A stretch of DNA of 64,000 bases from Corynebacterium sp. P4-C1 (GCF_030503595.1 NZ_CP129966.1:1984001-2048000); one strand, 5' to 3'. Shown: positions 7,212-17,678, counted from the first letter of the stretch. The notes: generated from the sequence alone by a model not told the origin. Numbers and translations: made by a program.

Positions 7212-9222
7212 ATGGATAACGGGGCGGAACTGCGTGAGCTTACTCTGCGCGGCATCATCATCGGCGGACTGATCACGCTTGTGTTCACCGCGGCGAACGT
7301 CTACCTGGGGCTCAAGGTGGGCCTGACATTCGCCACTTCCATTCCGGCGGCAGTCATCTCCATGGCTGTGCTGCGCAAGTTCGCCGGGCACAACGTCAAA
7401 GAGAACAATATTGTCTAGACGATCGCGTCGGCTGCGGGAACGCTGTCCGCGATCATCTTCGTCTTGCCGGGCCTGGTGATGATCGGCTACTGGCAGGGCT
7501 TCCCGTTCTGGACCACGGCGCTGGTGTGCGCGCTGGGCGGCATCCTCGGTGTGATGTTCTCGGTGCCGCTGCGCCGCGCGCTGGTCACCGGTTCTGACCT
7601 GCCGTACCCGGAGGGTGTGGCCGCGGCGGAGGTTCTCCGTTGTCGGCGATGGTGACCCGAACAACGAGGAGAACGTCAAGGGCCTGCGGGTCATTGTTGT
7701 CGGTGGCATCGTCTCCGCGTTCTACGGCCTGCTCGCCGCGATGAAGGCGGCCGCCGGCGAGATCTCCGGCACCTTCAAGTTCGGCAAGGGCGCGACCATG
7801 ATGGGAGGCTCGCTCTCCTTGGCCCTGATCGGTGTGGGGCACTTGGTCGGTATGACGGTCGGTATCGCCATGCTCGTCGGCGTGGTCATTTCCTTCTTCG
7901 TTCTTCTACCGTGGCGCACATCTTCACTCGTCGACGGCTCCGTCACGGACCTCTCCGAGATCGTCTCCACCACCTTCGCCTCCGAGATCCGCTTCATCGG
8001 CGTGGGCACCATGGCGGTGGCCGCACTGTGGACGCTGATCAAGATCGCCGGTCCGGTGATCAAGGGCGTGAGCGCCTCGCTGTCCAGCTCCCGCAAGCGG
8101 GCCGCCGGCACAGAAGTGGACGTCACGGAGCGCGACATCCCGTTCCCGATCGTCCTGGGCATCATCTTGGCGTCCATGCTCCCGATCGGCTTCTTGCTGT
8201 GGGACTTCCAGCGCGGCACCGACATTCACGAGCACGCCGTCGGCCTGACCATTATCTCCGTGCTGTTCATTCTGATCGCCGGCCTGGTCATCGCCTCGGT
8301 CTGCGGCTACATGGCAGGCTTGATCGGTGCGTCCAACTCGCCGATCTCGTCGGTGGGCATCATTGCCGTGATCACGTCGGCGCTGCTGATCGCCGCGTTC
8401 ACCGCGGGCACCGATGCCAGCGCGACCTCCCTGGTGGCGTACACGCTGTTCACCGCGGCGATCGTCTTCGGTATCGCAACTATCTCCAACGACAACCTGC
8501 AGGACCTCAAGACCGGTCAGCTTGTCGACGCCACCCCGTGGAAGCAGCAGGTCGCCCTCGTCATCGGTGTCCTCTTCGGTTCCGTCGTCATCCCGCCGGT
8601 CCTGCACCTCATGCTCACCGGCTTCGGCTTCCAGGGGATGGAGGGCGCGGGCCCGGACGCCCTCGCTGCGCCGCAGGCAGCACTGATGTCGTCCGTCGCC
8701 ACCGGCATTTTCGACGACTCCCTGAACTGGAACCTCATCTTCCTCGGTGCCGCCATCGGTACCGTCGTGATCATCATCGACGAGATTCTTTCCGCCACCA
8801 CCGATAAGAAGTACTCCTTGCCGCCGCTGGCAGTGGGCATGGGCATGTACCTGCCTGTCACGGTCACCGTGATGGTTCCGCTGGGCGCCATCATCGGCCA
8901 CTTCTACAACCGCTGGGCATCGCACCAGCGCAACCCGGAATCCGCGATCCGCATGGGCACCCTTGGCGCCACCGGCCTGATCGTGGGTGAGTCGCTGTTC
9001 GGTGTGGTCAACGCCGGCATCATCGCAGCCGCCCAGGGTGAGAGCCCGCTGGAGATTTTCGAGGAGAACGCCTGGACCAGCCTGGCCGGTGTCGTTCTCT
9101 TCACGGCCGCAATCGTGTTCATCTACAGCCGGACTGCCAAGGCTGCCAAGGATCTGCCCATCACTGCGCCAGCCGATGCGGTTGCCGCGGAGAAAATGGC
9201 CGCGGTCGATCGGTCGAAGTGA
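7212..9222 (+). pseudogene. OPT-family oligopeptide transporter, disrupted
   Basis: The reading frames together describe one OPT-superfamily transporter of about 670 residues with many membrane helices (for example L-I-T-L-V-F-T-A-A-N-V-Y-L-G and L-P-Y-P-E-G-V-A-A-A-E-V-L, typical of the family). Two lesions break it. A TAG at 7416-7418 stands where the same frame continues unchanged in sense (V-stop-T-I-A-S-A-A-G-T-L), probably from CAG. One extra base at about 7640-7645 (CGTTGTC instead of CGTGTC) shifts the frame before D-G-D-P-N-N-E-E-N. The long 3' part (from 7615) is intact, but without the N-terminal helices it is unlikely to work. The product probably imported peptides or metal chelates. 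Confidence 0.85.
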
Positions 9223-9270
9223 CCTGAGCCCCCGGACGGACGTGAGGCGCTGTACGAGGGCATGAAATGA

Positions 9271-9300
9271 ACGAGGCACGGCATCATCGCCGTGCCTCGT
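9271..9300. terminator. Bidirectional stem-loop between OPT and lipase genes
   Basis: A 12-bp perfect stem (ACGAGGCACGGC / GCCGTGCCTCGT) with a 6-base loop lies between convergent genes. There is no strong T-run on either side, but position and stability fit a shared terminator. Confidence 0.75.
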
Positions 9301-9348
9301 CGCGTTCCAGGGGGGGCGGCCTGGGGCGGTGCCCGATCCGGGACGGTA

Positions 9349-10656
9349 CTAACGCATGATCTGCTGCAGGAACGGAACGGAGTTCTGGGTAGAGGCATTG
9401 ACTGTTCCGTCGTGGTCGGTCGGGTACCAACGCACCTCCACCTTGCTGTTCTTCTCTGCGCCGATGAATTGGCGCAGCCACATGTCCGAGTTCAAGGCCA
9501 TGCCGATGGGGGCCGGCATGTCGACATCCTTGAGTCCGTGGGCGATGAACACCGGTTTGTCGTAACCCGAGACAGGGGTCGCCATGAATTCGCGGATGGC
9601 GCGGTCTGCGCCGGGGACGTCGCTAAGCGGCTTTGTGAAAGCGCGGGTGAGATTGACATTCCGGACCGCGTCTTCGACTTCGTAGTAACAGCTGTGCTGC
9701 GCCGCGGCGATCATGCGCCGGCCTTCGTCGGTGAGGACGGAATCGAAGTCGATGTCTGGGTAAGCTTCGCGCACCGCACCCAGGATGTAAAGGCCGTAGA
9801 CCTGCATTCCGGCGGGCAGCGGAGCTGGCGGGAACGACGGGCCGAGCTTGGTGATGAACTCTTCGATGTAGGCGGGCGCTCCTGTCACCACCGCACCGCG
9901 GTAGTCTAGGCCGAGTTTCTTGCTGAGCTCGGTTGCGCGGTGGGCGACGTGTAGGGCGACACCTCCGCCCTGTGATTGGCCGATGACCGCCCATTTCTTG
10001 TCCAGGACCGGCCCGTTCTTGTCCTTGCTGGCCTTCATTTTGTGCAGGGCGGCCACGGAGTCGACGGACTCAACCGCGGACTGCTTACCGTTGAGGTAGC
10101 TGTGGAGCCCGGGGGTGTCGAGGCCTACGTAGTCCGGCGCGACGATCGCGTATCCGAGGTCGAGCCACCTGCCCAGGTACTCAACGTCCCGTGGAATGCG
10201 CGGGTTGATCGACGGGGCGCATTCATCGCCCAGACCGACTGTTCCGTGGGTCCAAGCGACAACAGGCCAGCCGCCGTCCGGGCGCTCGCCCCGGGGCAGG
10301 AAAACAGCGGCTGTGGCGACGGCGGGCTTTCCCAGTTTGTCTGTGGTCGTGTACGCGATGCGGTACTGCTCGGCGGCAGTGGGGAGCCCGACATTCGGGT
10401 CCAGGGGTACCTCGGCCAGTACGGTGCCGGGCTCGCCTGACGGTTCCACATGGGGCAGGCCACTCCGGTAGAGCGTGCCGTCATACGGGGCAACAGGCCG
10501 CATGGGGTCTCCGTTGTCGACGAAGTGCTGCGCCAGCTGCGATGAAGACTTAGATGACTGCGCGTGGGCTGGAACGGCGGCTACTGCGCCGACCATTCCA
10601 AGCGTGACGACGGCTGCCGCGCAGGCGGTCATCTGAGTTGTGGACCTAAGGGTCAT
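9349..10656 (-). CDS. Secreted lipase/esterase (LIP family)
   Basis: An exported alpha/beta-hydrolase, 435 residues. The start is the ATG at 10656 with GGGAG 9 bases upstream; earlier starts give an unlikely leader. A signal peptide ends near A-V-P-A-H-A. The nucleophile motif G-Q-S-Q-G-G (GxSxG) is present, followed by Asp and a G-x-x-D plus late His region (P-T-D-H-D-G-T). The pattern matches actinobacterial secretory triacylglycerol lipases. A paralogue lies at 44652-46088. Probable role: hydrolysis of host or envelope lipids outside the cell. Confidence 0.85.
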   Translation of the reverse strand: MTLRSTTQMTACAAAVVTLGMVGAVAAVPAHAQSSKSSSQLAQHFVDNGDPMRPVAPYDGTLYRSGLPHVEPSGEPGTVLAEVPLDPNVGLPTAAEQYRIAYTTTDKLGKPAVATAAVFLPRGERPDGGWPVVAWTHGTVGLGDECAPSINPRIPRDVEYLGRWLDLGYAIVAPDYVGLDTPGLHSYLNGKQSAVESVDSVAALHKMKASKDKNGPVLDKKWAVIGQSQGGGVALHVAHRATELSKKLGLDYRGAVVTGAPAYIEEFITKLGPSFPPAPLPAGMQVYGLYILGAVREAYPDIDFDSVLTDEGRRMIAAAQHSCYYEVEDAVRNVNLTRAFTKPLSDVPGADRAIREFMATPVSGYDKPVFIAHGLKDVDMPAPIGMALNSDMWLRQFIGAEKNSKVEVRWYPTDHDGTVNASTQNSVPFLQQIMR

Positions 10657-10849
10657 GAGTGAACTCCCACTAGTGGTACGTGTGCTTTTTGTTCCTTTGT
10701 AGCCAATTGTGCTCCTCCGCTTGGCGGAGGCTGTTGGTGGTCTGGGAATTCCTACTCCAGGAGATGGCCGCTGATGGAGAATCTGCGCGGCTTGCCAGGT
10801 GTGGCCTTGCAGGGCTAGAGCGGTGCGCTCCCAGCTCTTCATTCCGACC

Positions 10850-10878
10850 TTGCACTCGTTGCCTCCGGCTGCTAAAAA
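10850..10878 (+). promoter_or_regulatory. Likely groEL2 promoter
   Basis: TTGCAC (10850-10855), a 17-base spacer and TAAAAA (10873-10878) precede the CIRCE repeat by 5 bases, placing the start of transcription within CIRCE as expected for HrcA repression. Confidence 0.55.
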
Positions 10879-10883
10879 TGACT

Positions 10884-12673
<1,790 letters not shown>

Positions 12674-12695
12674 AAAGCATCTCCGCTTAGCGACG

Positions 12696-12742
12696 CCCCG
12701 AGCCACCCAGCCCGCCCCGCGGCCAGCCTGGCTCGGGGTTTC
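12696..12742 (+). terminator. Terminator of groEL2
   Basis: CCCCGAGCCA (12696-12705) pairs with TGGCTCGGGG (12729-12738), followed by a short T-stretch. Confidence 0.75.
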
Positions 12743-13221
12743 GTGCGTTTGCTTCCGCTCGCAGAGGAGCTGGCCAGGCGGAGGAAGCGGAAAGGCGGTG
12801 GTCCGCGCACTGTCGAATAGGGGCTGCTGTAAAGCAATGACAATTGCTGTTGTGGCTGTGACACGCCATGCCGCCCCCGGAAAGGGGTAATCGCGGAGGT
12901 CGCGCGACGGGTGCCTTAGGTGAACATCGCGTTACCGGAGGTCGATTGTCGACCGTTACACAAAATGAGTGAGATCTTGGCCCGGTTAATGTTCGATTTC
13001 AAAAAAGTGCTCTATAACTCACCGGCGCTGCTCGTGTTTACTTTTTGTTCATATCTTAAGTAACGGTACCGTTTCGGAAGCCTGAAATCCGACTCCAGGC
13101 GCGGTATTGACCGCTGAGAAATGTGTGGCAAAAAACTCCCGTGACGCCCGATCGGGGTGTCTGAAAACCAGAAACCCTCATCCGGCGCTAGCCGGTATAT
13201 CTGCACAAGGAGATTCTTCAC
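12743..13221. other. Gene-free stretch upstream of porH
   Basis: No credible gene is seen in these 480 bases. They hold a perfect 12-bp palindrome at 13062-13073, AT-rich segments near 13000-13060 that may carry the porin promoter, and the porH ribosome site AAGGAG at 13207-13212. Confidence 0.6.
13062..13073. promoter_or_regulatory. Palindrome AACGGTACCGTT, candidate operator of the porin genes
   Basis: A perfect 12-bp palindrome about 150 bases upstream of porH, inside an AT-richer stretch unlike its surroundings. It may be a transcription-factor site; the factor is unknown. Confidence 0.4.
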
Positions 13222-13392
13222 ATGGACGTGAAAGAAATCATCATGCACCTCGAGAACTTCGCCAACACCTGGAACGGTTGGTCCAAGTTCCTCGGCGGCC
13301 TCGAGAAGTTCTTCGGCGCTGACGGCGTCATCGCTTCCATCCAGGACTGGGCGGATGCTGGCGACAACCTCGCTGCCCTCAAGACCAAGTAA
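13222..13392 (+). CDS. porH: PorH-type mycomembrane channel peptide (56 aa)
   Basis: A 56-residue amphipathic, acidic peptide without signal sequence, starting M-D-V-K-E-I-I-M-H-L, with repeated aromatic/Gly pairs (W-N-G-W-S-K-F-L-G-G-L-E-K-F-F-G). Size, composition, and position directly after groEL2 and before a second small peptide and ppk2 match porH of the corynebacterial PorA/PorH channel of the outer mycomembrane. AAGGAG lies 9 bases before the ATG. Sequence identity between such porins is low, so the call leans on synteny. The known pair acts together as a heteromeric channel. Confidence 0.8.
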   Translation: MDVKEIIMHLENFANTWNGWSKFLGGLEKFFGADGVIASIQDWADAGDNLAALKTK

Positions 13393-13435
13393 GTCCCCCT
13401 CCCTTTCTAAACACTGACTCTCGAAGGAGTTCAAC

Positions 13436-13582
13436 ATGGACGCATTCATCGATGGTTCCTCCCAGGCTGCTAGCAACCTTGACCTGGTCTGGAACAACAC
13501 CCTCAAGCCGCTCTTCGACATGATGAAGCCGCTGGCTGAGTCCGCTGAGGGCCTCGTCAAGCTGCTGAAGCTGCTCCCGTAG
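13436..13582 (+). CDS. porA: PorA-type mycomembrane channel peptide (48 aa)
   Basis: A 48-residue peptide (M-D-A-F-I-D-G-S-S-Q ... L-V-K-L-L-K-L-L-P) that forms an amphipathic helix and lacks a signal sequence. It follows the porH-like gene by 43 bases with a strong ribosome site GAAGGAG and ends just before a cUUCGg-loop terminator. By position it corresponds to porA of the cation-selective channel. Both genes are shorter than usual ORF cut-offs and easily missed. Which of the two plays the PorA role is inferred only from order. Confidence 0.78.
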   Translation: MDAFIDGSSQAASNLDLVWNNTLKPLFDMMKPLAESAEGLVKLLKLLP

Positions 13583-13598
13583 TAACGAGAGAACTTCA

Positions 13599-13628
13599 AA
13601 TCCTGTCGCTTCGGCGGCAGGATTTTTT
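13599..13628 (+). terminator. Terminator of porH-porA
   Basis: AATCCTG pairs with CAGGATT, the inner stem closes on a C-TTCG-G tetraloop (13609-13614), and six T follow. This is a textbook intrinsic terminator. Confidence 0.95.
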
Positions 13629-13805
13629 GTTTGCCGTGACCATTTCTTCCCGCACAACCTGGAGCTCGCGAATTCTCGGGAATCTCGGCGATGTTCGCAC
13701 AGGGCAAGCGCACGAACACTTGGTTCTAAATGGGAGGGGGCGGCGAACGGGTCGTCGATAAGCGTTGCCCAGCGCTGGCGCGTGTGCGCCGCTAAAATGG
13801 CGGGC

Positions 13806-14699
13806 ATGGCGAACGATGATGACATGCCCTTGATTGACCTGACGGAAACCGAAGGCTACTACGTCGACGATTCTGACGAGGACGACCCGGTGCTGCTGCA
13901 GGCAGACGGAACTCCGATCCAGACGTGGCGCGAGAATTACCCGTATGACGAGCGCATGACGCGTGACGAATACGAGAAGGTGAAGCGCGCACTGCAGATT
14001 GAGCTGCTGAAGTGGCAGAACTGGACGAAGGACACGGGTCAGCGCCACATCATCATCTTCGAGGGGCGTGACGCGGCTGGTAAGGGCGGCACGATCAAGC
14101 GCTTCAACGAGCACCTCAACCCGCGTGGCGCGAGAACGGTGGCGTTGGAGAAGCCGTCGCCGCGCGAGTCCACGTCGTGGTACTTCCAGCGCTACATCGA
14201 GCACTTCCCGGCCGGCGGCGAGATCGTCTTCTTCGACCGCTCCTGGTACAACCGCTCGGGTGTTGAGCGCGTGATGGGTTTCTGTACCGAGTCGCAGCAT
14301 GCTGAGTTCCTGCGCGAGGTGCCGATGCTGGAGAACATGATCCTTGGTTCGGGCATTTCCCTGACCAAGTTCTGGTTCTCCGTCACCCGCAAGGAGCAGC
14401 GCACCCGCTTCGCCATCCGCCAGGTCGACCCGGTGCGCCAGTGGAAGCTGTCGCCGATGGACCTCGCCTCCCTGGACAAGTGGGACGACTACACCCGCGC
14501 GAAGGAAGAGCAGTTCCGATACACCGACACTGACGAGTCCCCGTGGGTGACCATCAAGTCCAACGATAAGAAGCGCGCCCGCGTCAACGCGATGCGCTAC
14601 ATCCTTTCCAAGTTCGAGTACACGAACAAGGACCACGACGTGGTGGGGGAGCCTGACCCGTTGATCGTGAAGCGTGGCCGCGATCAGATCGGGGACTAG
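13806..14699 (+). CDS. ppk2: Polyphosphate kinase 2
   Basis: A 297-residue PPK2-family kinase that moves phosphate between polyphosphate and nucleotides. It has Walker A G-R-D-A-A-G-K-G-G (about 87-95), Walker B F-F-D-R-S-W-Y-N-R-S-G and the lid stretch R-K-E-Q-R-T-R-F. The start is the ATG at 13806, 7 bases after TAAAAT (13793-13798), suggesting a leaderless mRNA; GTG 13782 would be an alternative. The order groEL2-porH-porA-ppk2 is the corynebacterial one. One copy of the dispersed 11-mer sits upstream at 13753. Confidence 0.93.
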   Translation: MANDDDMPLIDLTETEGYYVDDSDEDDPVLLQADGTPIQTWRENYPYDERMTRDEYEKVKRALQIELLKWQNWTKDTGQRHIIIFEGRDAAGKGGTIKRFNEHLNPRGARTVALEKPSPRESTSWYFQRYIEHFPAGGEIVFFDRSWYNRSGVERVMGFCTESQHAEFLREVPMLENMILGSGISLTKFWFSVTRKEQRTRFAIRQVDPVRQWKLSPMDLASLDKWDDYTRAKEEQFRYTDTDESPWVTIKSNDKKRARVNAMRYILSKFEYTNKDHDVVGEPDPLIVKRGRDQIGD

Positions 14700-14716
14700 T
14701 TTCTCAGGTCTTGGGT

Positions 14717-14732
14717 TTTAGCCTTGGCTAAA
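14717..14732. repeat. Inverted repeat TTTAGCC-tt-GGCTAAA
   Basis: A perfect 7-bp inverted repeat with a 2-base spacer lies in the 197-base gap between ppk2 and the hydratase gene. It could be an operator or a weak terminator of ppk2; nothing else is visible there. Confidence 0.45.
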
Positions 14733-14896
14733 TGTTGAGCCTAGAACATAGTTTCCCCAGGTGGGTTTCGGTGGAATCACCGGTTCACGCGGGAAGCTAA
14801 GTTTCGGGGTTAGCATCTAAGTTTTCGTTTCTGTCCTAGCGAGATTCAACCCCGCTCCCGTTGTGCGCCCCGCCCGCTGGGCATAGGGTCGTCAGT

Positions 14897-15502
14897 GTGT
14901 TCATCAACGTCACCCGCCCCGCAGACAGCGTCGCCGTCCTGACCATCGACCGCGACGAGAAACGTAACGCTCTCAGCGAGGAGCTCCTCGTCGAGCTCGC
15001 GGACATGCTTGAGCACGAGCTTATCGATGCCCCATCGATCCTCCTCACCGGCGCCGGCTCCGCCTTCTCCGCTGGGGCAGACTTGTCCTCCGGCGATCCT
15101 GCCGCGATCTACCCGGCGCTGAAACGCGTGCTGGAGATCATCCGCGGCGCGGAGAAAGCAGTGGTGGCGTACGTGAACGGCCCGGCGATCGGTGCCGGGG
15201 CGATGCTGGCGGGTGCGTGCGATATCCGGGTGGTGGCGCCGTCGGCACGCTTTGCTATTCCGGTGGCGCGGATGGGCGTTCCCGTCACGCCCGAGCTTGC
15301 CGGCGCCCTCGCCGGCCTCGTCGGCGGCGCCCGCGCCCGCACCATGCTGATGACCGGCATGCCCATCAACTCCGCCACGGCCGTCGACTGCGGCTTCGCC
15401 GCCCTCCGTGGCACCTTCGGCGATGCGGTCGAAGTGGCTACTGTATGCGCCGAGGGTTCTGCCGTGACGATCACGTCGATCAAGGCGGCCTTCCGCTCCT
15501 AA
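14897..15502 (+). CDS. Enoyl-CoA hydratase/isomerase family protein
   Basis: A short (201-residue) crotonase-fold protein. The oxyanion-hole motif A-F-S-A-G-A-D-L-S and the second loop Y-V-N-G-P-A-I-G-A-G-A are present, but the usual catalytic Glu region is altered (I-P-V-A-R-M-G-V-P-V-T-P-E) and the C-terminal trimerisation helices are short compared with ~255-residue hydratases. The GTG at 14897 follows TAGGGT by 7 bases (leaderless); an earlier in-frame start is less likely. Substrate unknown; it may not be a classical hydratase. Confidence 0.8.
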   Translation: MFINVTRPADSVAVLTIDRDEKRNALSEELLVELADMLEHELIDAPSILLTGAGSAFSAGADLSSGDPAAIYPALKRVLEIIRGAEKAVVAYVNGPAIGAGAMLAGACDIRVVAPSARFAIPVARMGVPVTPELAGALAGLVGGARARTMLMTGMPINSATAVDCGFAALRGTFGDAVEVATVCAEGSAVTITSIKAAFRS

Positions 15503-15580
15503 ACATTTCGCCGCGGGCGTAATTCGTCGGCCGGGAGTCAATTCATTCAGCTGCGTGTATAAATCACGGACAGTGAATAG

Positions 15581-16053
15581 GTGAACGGCGCGAGCACGAT
15601 GCCGAACCTGGCGTACGAATTCAGGATCAAATGCGGCACGACGCAATTCGATGTCGAAAAACAACTACAGCTCACATCGCGCAAAGATGCGAGCGGCAAG
15701 GATCTGGACGGCGCGACCTTCAACGTGATATACCGCTGCGATCGCGAGGGAACCTACGACGCGGCGAAGAAACTCTACCTACCGAACATCGCGCCAGTGG
15801 AGGGCACGATCACCGTCGGCCGAAACAGAGACGATGTGGTCAAGGACCTCAAGGTCGGTGCGGAGTGCAAGGTGTGTGGGGGGACGAGTCCACCCTGCCG
15901 CAGACGAAGTGCATCAAGTTCGACAAGGCTACGGTCGCGTCGACTAACGCGCGGGACCAGATGACGGGCTCGACCAACGTCGACGCGAAGTCGAAGCCGG
16001 TCCTCACCGTAGCTATCGAAAGCCCACGGATGGTGCCTGTGATGCTGTTGTGA
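15581..16053 (+). pseudogene. Frameshifted fragment resembling surface-protein repeat domain
   Basis: Two overlapping frames join at about 15870-15885, around GTGTGTGGGGGG, into one continuous pattern: G-A-T-F-N-V-I-Y-R-C-D ... G-T-I-T-V ... V-G-A-E-C-K-V then W-G-D-E-S-T-L-P-Q-T-K-C. This is the look of the Ig-like DUF5979-type repeats of large corynebacterial surface proteins (F-x-V-x-Y-x-C, then V-G-x-x-C). No signal peptide, anchor or further repeats are nearby, so it is probably a relic of a larger adhesin gene. The family call is tentative. Confidence 0.5.
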
Positions 16054-16181
16054 TTAGTGTGACTCTCACTTACAGTGGAGCTAACCCTGAAGTACGGGTC
16101 GAGACTTGTCTCTTGGCTGCACGGTTCACCACCTTGCTTTGGGACTCTTTTCCGTTTCCCACTTCCCCGAGGAGAGAATCT

Positions 16182-16637
16182 ATGAAGCGCTTCAACAAGA
16201 CCGCAATTGCCATCGCGCTGTCCGGCGCCCTTGCTCTGGGTGCCGCACCGGCTGCCGACGCTCAGGAGAATCTGGGTGAACCGGCCGCCACCATCAACCA
16301 CGAGGGTGCGACCTGGTACCTGCACAGCAACGGCCAGTTCTACGTCAACGACGCGGGACTCGTCTACACCCCGGTCGACCAGATCGAGGAAGAGAAGAAG
16401 ATCGCCCTCGAAGCCGATAACGCTGAGGGCGAGCAGGGTGCTCCAGCTGGCGACGAGCAGTATGTTCCGGCAGGCGACGAGGTCGTCGAGGTTGGCGGCA
16501 ACGATGCTGCTGACTCCGAGCGCGGTGTCAACGCTGAGACCGGCAGCAACACCATCGCGAAGGGCCTGATCGGCCTGCTGCTCGCATCCATCATGGGCGC
16601 AGCGATCTTCGCGTTCGGGCGTCGTCGCCTGGTCTAA
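16182..16637 (+). CDS. Secreted, C-terminally membrane-anchored protein, unknown
   Basis: A 151-residue protein with a signal peptide (M-K-R-F-N-K-T-A-I-A-I-A-L-S ... A-D-A-Q), an acidic middle part and a C-terminal helix followed by R-R-R (L-I-G-L-L-L-A-S-I-M-G-A-A-I-F). GAGGAGAG stands 6 bases before the ATG at 16182. The middle holds G-A-T-W-Y-L-H-S-N-G-Q-F-Y-V-N. This points to an envelope protein held by its C-terminal helix, with no LPXTG motif. I do not recognise a family. Confidence 0.75.
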   Translation: MKRFNKTAIAIALSGALALGAAPAADAQENLGEPAATINHEGATWYLHSNGQFYVNDAGLVYTPVDQIEEEKKIALEADNAEGEQGAPAGDEQYVPAGDEVVEVGGNDAADSERGVNAETGSNTIAKGLIGLLLASIMGAAIFAFGRRRLV

Positions 16638-16677
16638 GAGACGTACTTCAGCTCCCCACGGCCGGATCGGTGTCCGG

Positions 16678-17307
16678 CTACTTGGACTTGCCGGACTTCC
16701 CGGATTTGCCCGACTTTCCGGACTTCTCAGATTTATCGACCTTGTCGGACTTGGCAGGCTTATCCGCCGTCTTCGATTTGTCCGACTTCTCGGACGACGA
16801 GTCGGCGTCGGTGCCGTCGGAGGACTCGGCGGGGGAGCCATTCCCGGTAGTGTCAGCCTCATCGGAGCCGTGCGGCTCGGCCATGATCGCCAGGGACAGC
16901 TTGCGGAGATGCTTCAACTGCTTGGTCGTGGTGGCATCGAGAGCTCGGTCTTCGGCTTCGGCCACGGCGGCGGCGAGCTGTTCCTGAGCCTTGGATCCCT
17001 CTTCGGTCGGAATGATGATCTGGCGGCGGCGGTCCTTGGGGTCGCGCTCACGGGAGACCCAGCCTTGTGTCTCGAGGGAGTCGATGAGGCGGACCATGTC
17101 GGAGGCGTCGATGGCGAGGAGCTCGGAAAGCTGGGTCTGGCTCGCGGCGTGCTCGAGAGTGCATGTCAGCACCCAGAACTCGCGCATGGTGGCGCCGAGC
17201 GCGGCCAGCGCTTTTTCGACCTCGTCCTTCGTGGCGCGACGCACGCGCTCAATCTGGAACGAGGGAGATTTGGTCAGGGCGGCGGGGTGCTCCAAGGATT
17301 CTGCCAT
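16678..17307 (-). CDS. MarR-family regulator with acidic and Lys/Ser-repeat tail
   Basis: Residues 1-135 are a MarR-type winged helix: Q-T-Q-L-S-E-L-L-A-I-D-A-S-D-M-V-R-L-I-D as recognition region and D-P-K-D-R-R-R-Q-I-I-I as the wing. The last ~75 residues are unusual: an acidic Asp/Ser/Glu segment, then a run of K-S-x repeats ending K-S-G-K-S-G-K-S-G-K-S-K. The start at 17307 follows TACATT by 7 bases (leaderless). The basic tail may add non-specific DNA binding. The target is unknown; divergent or self-regulation is typical of the family. Confidence 0.88.
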   Translation of the reverse strand: MAESLEHPAALTKSPSFQIERVRRATKDEVEKALAALGATMREFWVLTCTLEHAASQTQLSELLAIDASDMVRLIDSLETQGWVSRERDPKDRRRQIIIPTEEGSKAQEQLAAAVAEAEDRALDATTTKQLKHLRKLSLAIMAEPHGSDEADTTGNGSPAESSDGTDADSSSEKSDKSKTADKPAKSDKVDKSEKSGKSGKSGKSGKSK

Positions 17308-17341
17308 GTGCATCAATGTAGCAGTGATGGGGGATTCCTAT

Positions 17342-17378
17342 GGTTGGTTAGGGGTGAAGATAAATCACCCCACCAACC
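17342..17378 (-). terminator. Stem-loop downstream of the rhodanese gene
   Basis: GGTTGGT-ta-GGGGTGA pairs with TCACCCC-ACCAACC around a 7-base loop (14 pairs, one 2-base bulge). It ends the rhodanese transcript or is part of the MarR gene's control region; no T-run follows. Confidence 0.55.
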
Positions 17379-17387
17379 CCGTCGGAG

Positions 17388-17678
17388 TTATTCGGTCGGC
17401 AGACCGGCCTCGACCCACGCCTGGGTACCACCGACGACGTTGATAGCTTCGGTTCCGCGGACAGCCTCGAGGTACTGGGAGGCCTCGGCGGAGCGGCCGC
17501 CGGATTTGCAGATGACGTAGATGGGCTGATCAAAGTCGATCTGCTCGGAGAGAGCCGCGAAATTGGACAGGGGCAAGTTCACGGCGCCCTTGGCGTGGGT
17601 GTCGGAGAACTCGTCGGGCTCGCGGACGTCGATAAGCTGGGCGTTTTCGGGCACTTCGTTGACCTGTACGGACTTCAT
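17388..17678 (-). CDS. Single-domain rhodanese
   Basis: A 96-residue cytoplasmic sulfurtransferase domain. The active-site loop is C-K-S-G-G-R-S with Cys57, preceded by the D-V-R-E-P-x-E-F motif at 17-24 (CH2-type R-E-x-x-E-F). Such small rhodaneses carry persulfide sulfur to acceptors. It carries one copy of the dispersed 11-mer (17627) in its N-terminal coding part. Confidence 0.9.
   Translation of the reverse strand: MKSVQVNEVPENAQLIDVREPDEFSDTHAKGAVNLPLSNFAALSEQIDFDQPIYVICKSGGRSAEASQYLEAVRGTEAINVVGGTQAWVEAGLPTE

Noticed and set aside
10714..10730. CCTCCGC-ttg-GCGGAGG as lipase or groEL2 terminator
   Set aside because: A good small stem, but it lies upstream of both divergent genes and has no T-run; role unclear.
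16661..16678. GCCGGA-tcggtg-TCCGGC as a terminator
   Set aside because: Only six pairs, no T-run, and it overlaps the MarR stop codon; too weak to call.
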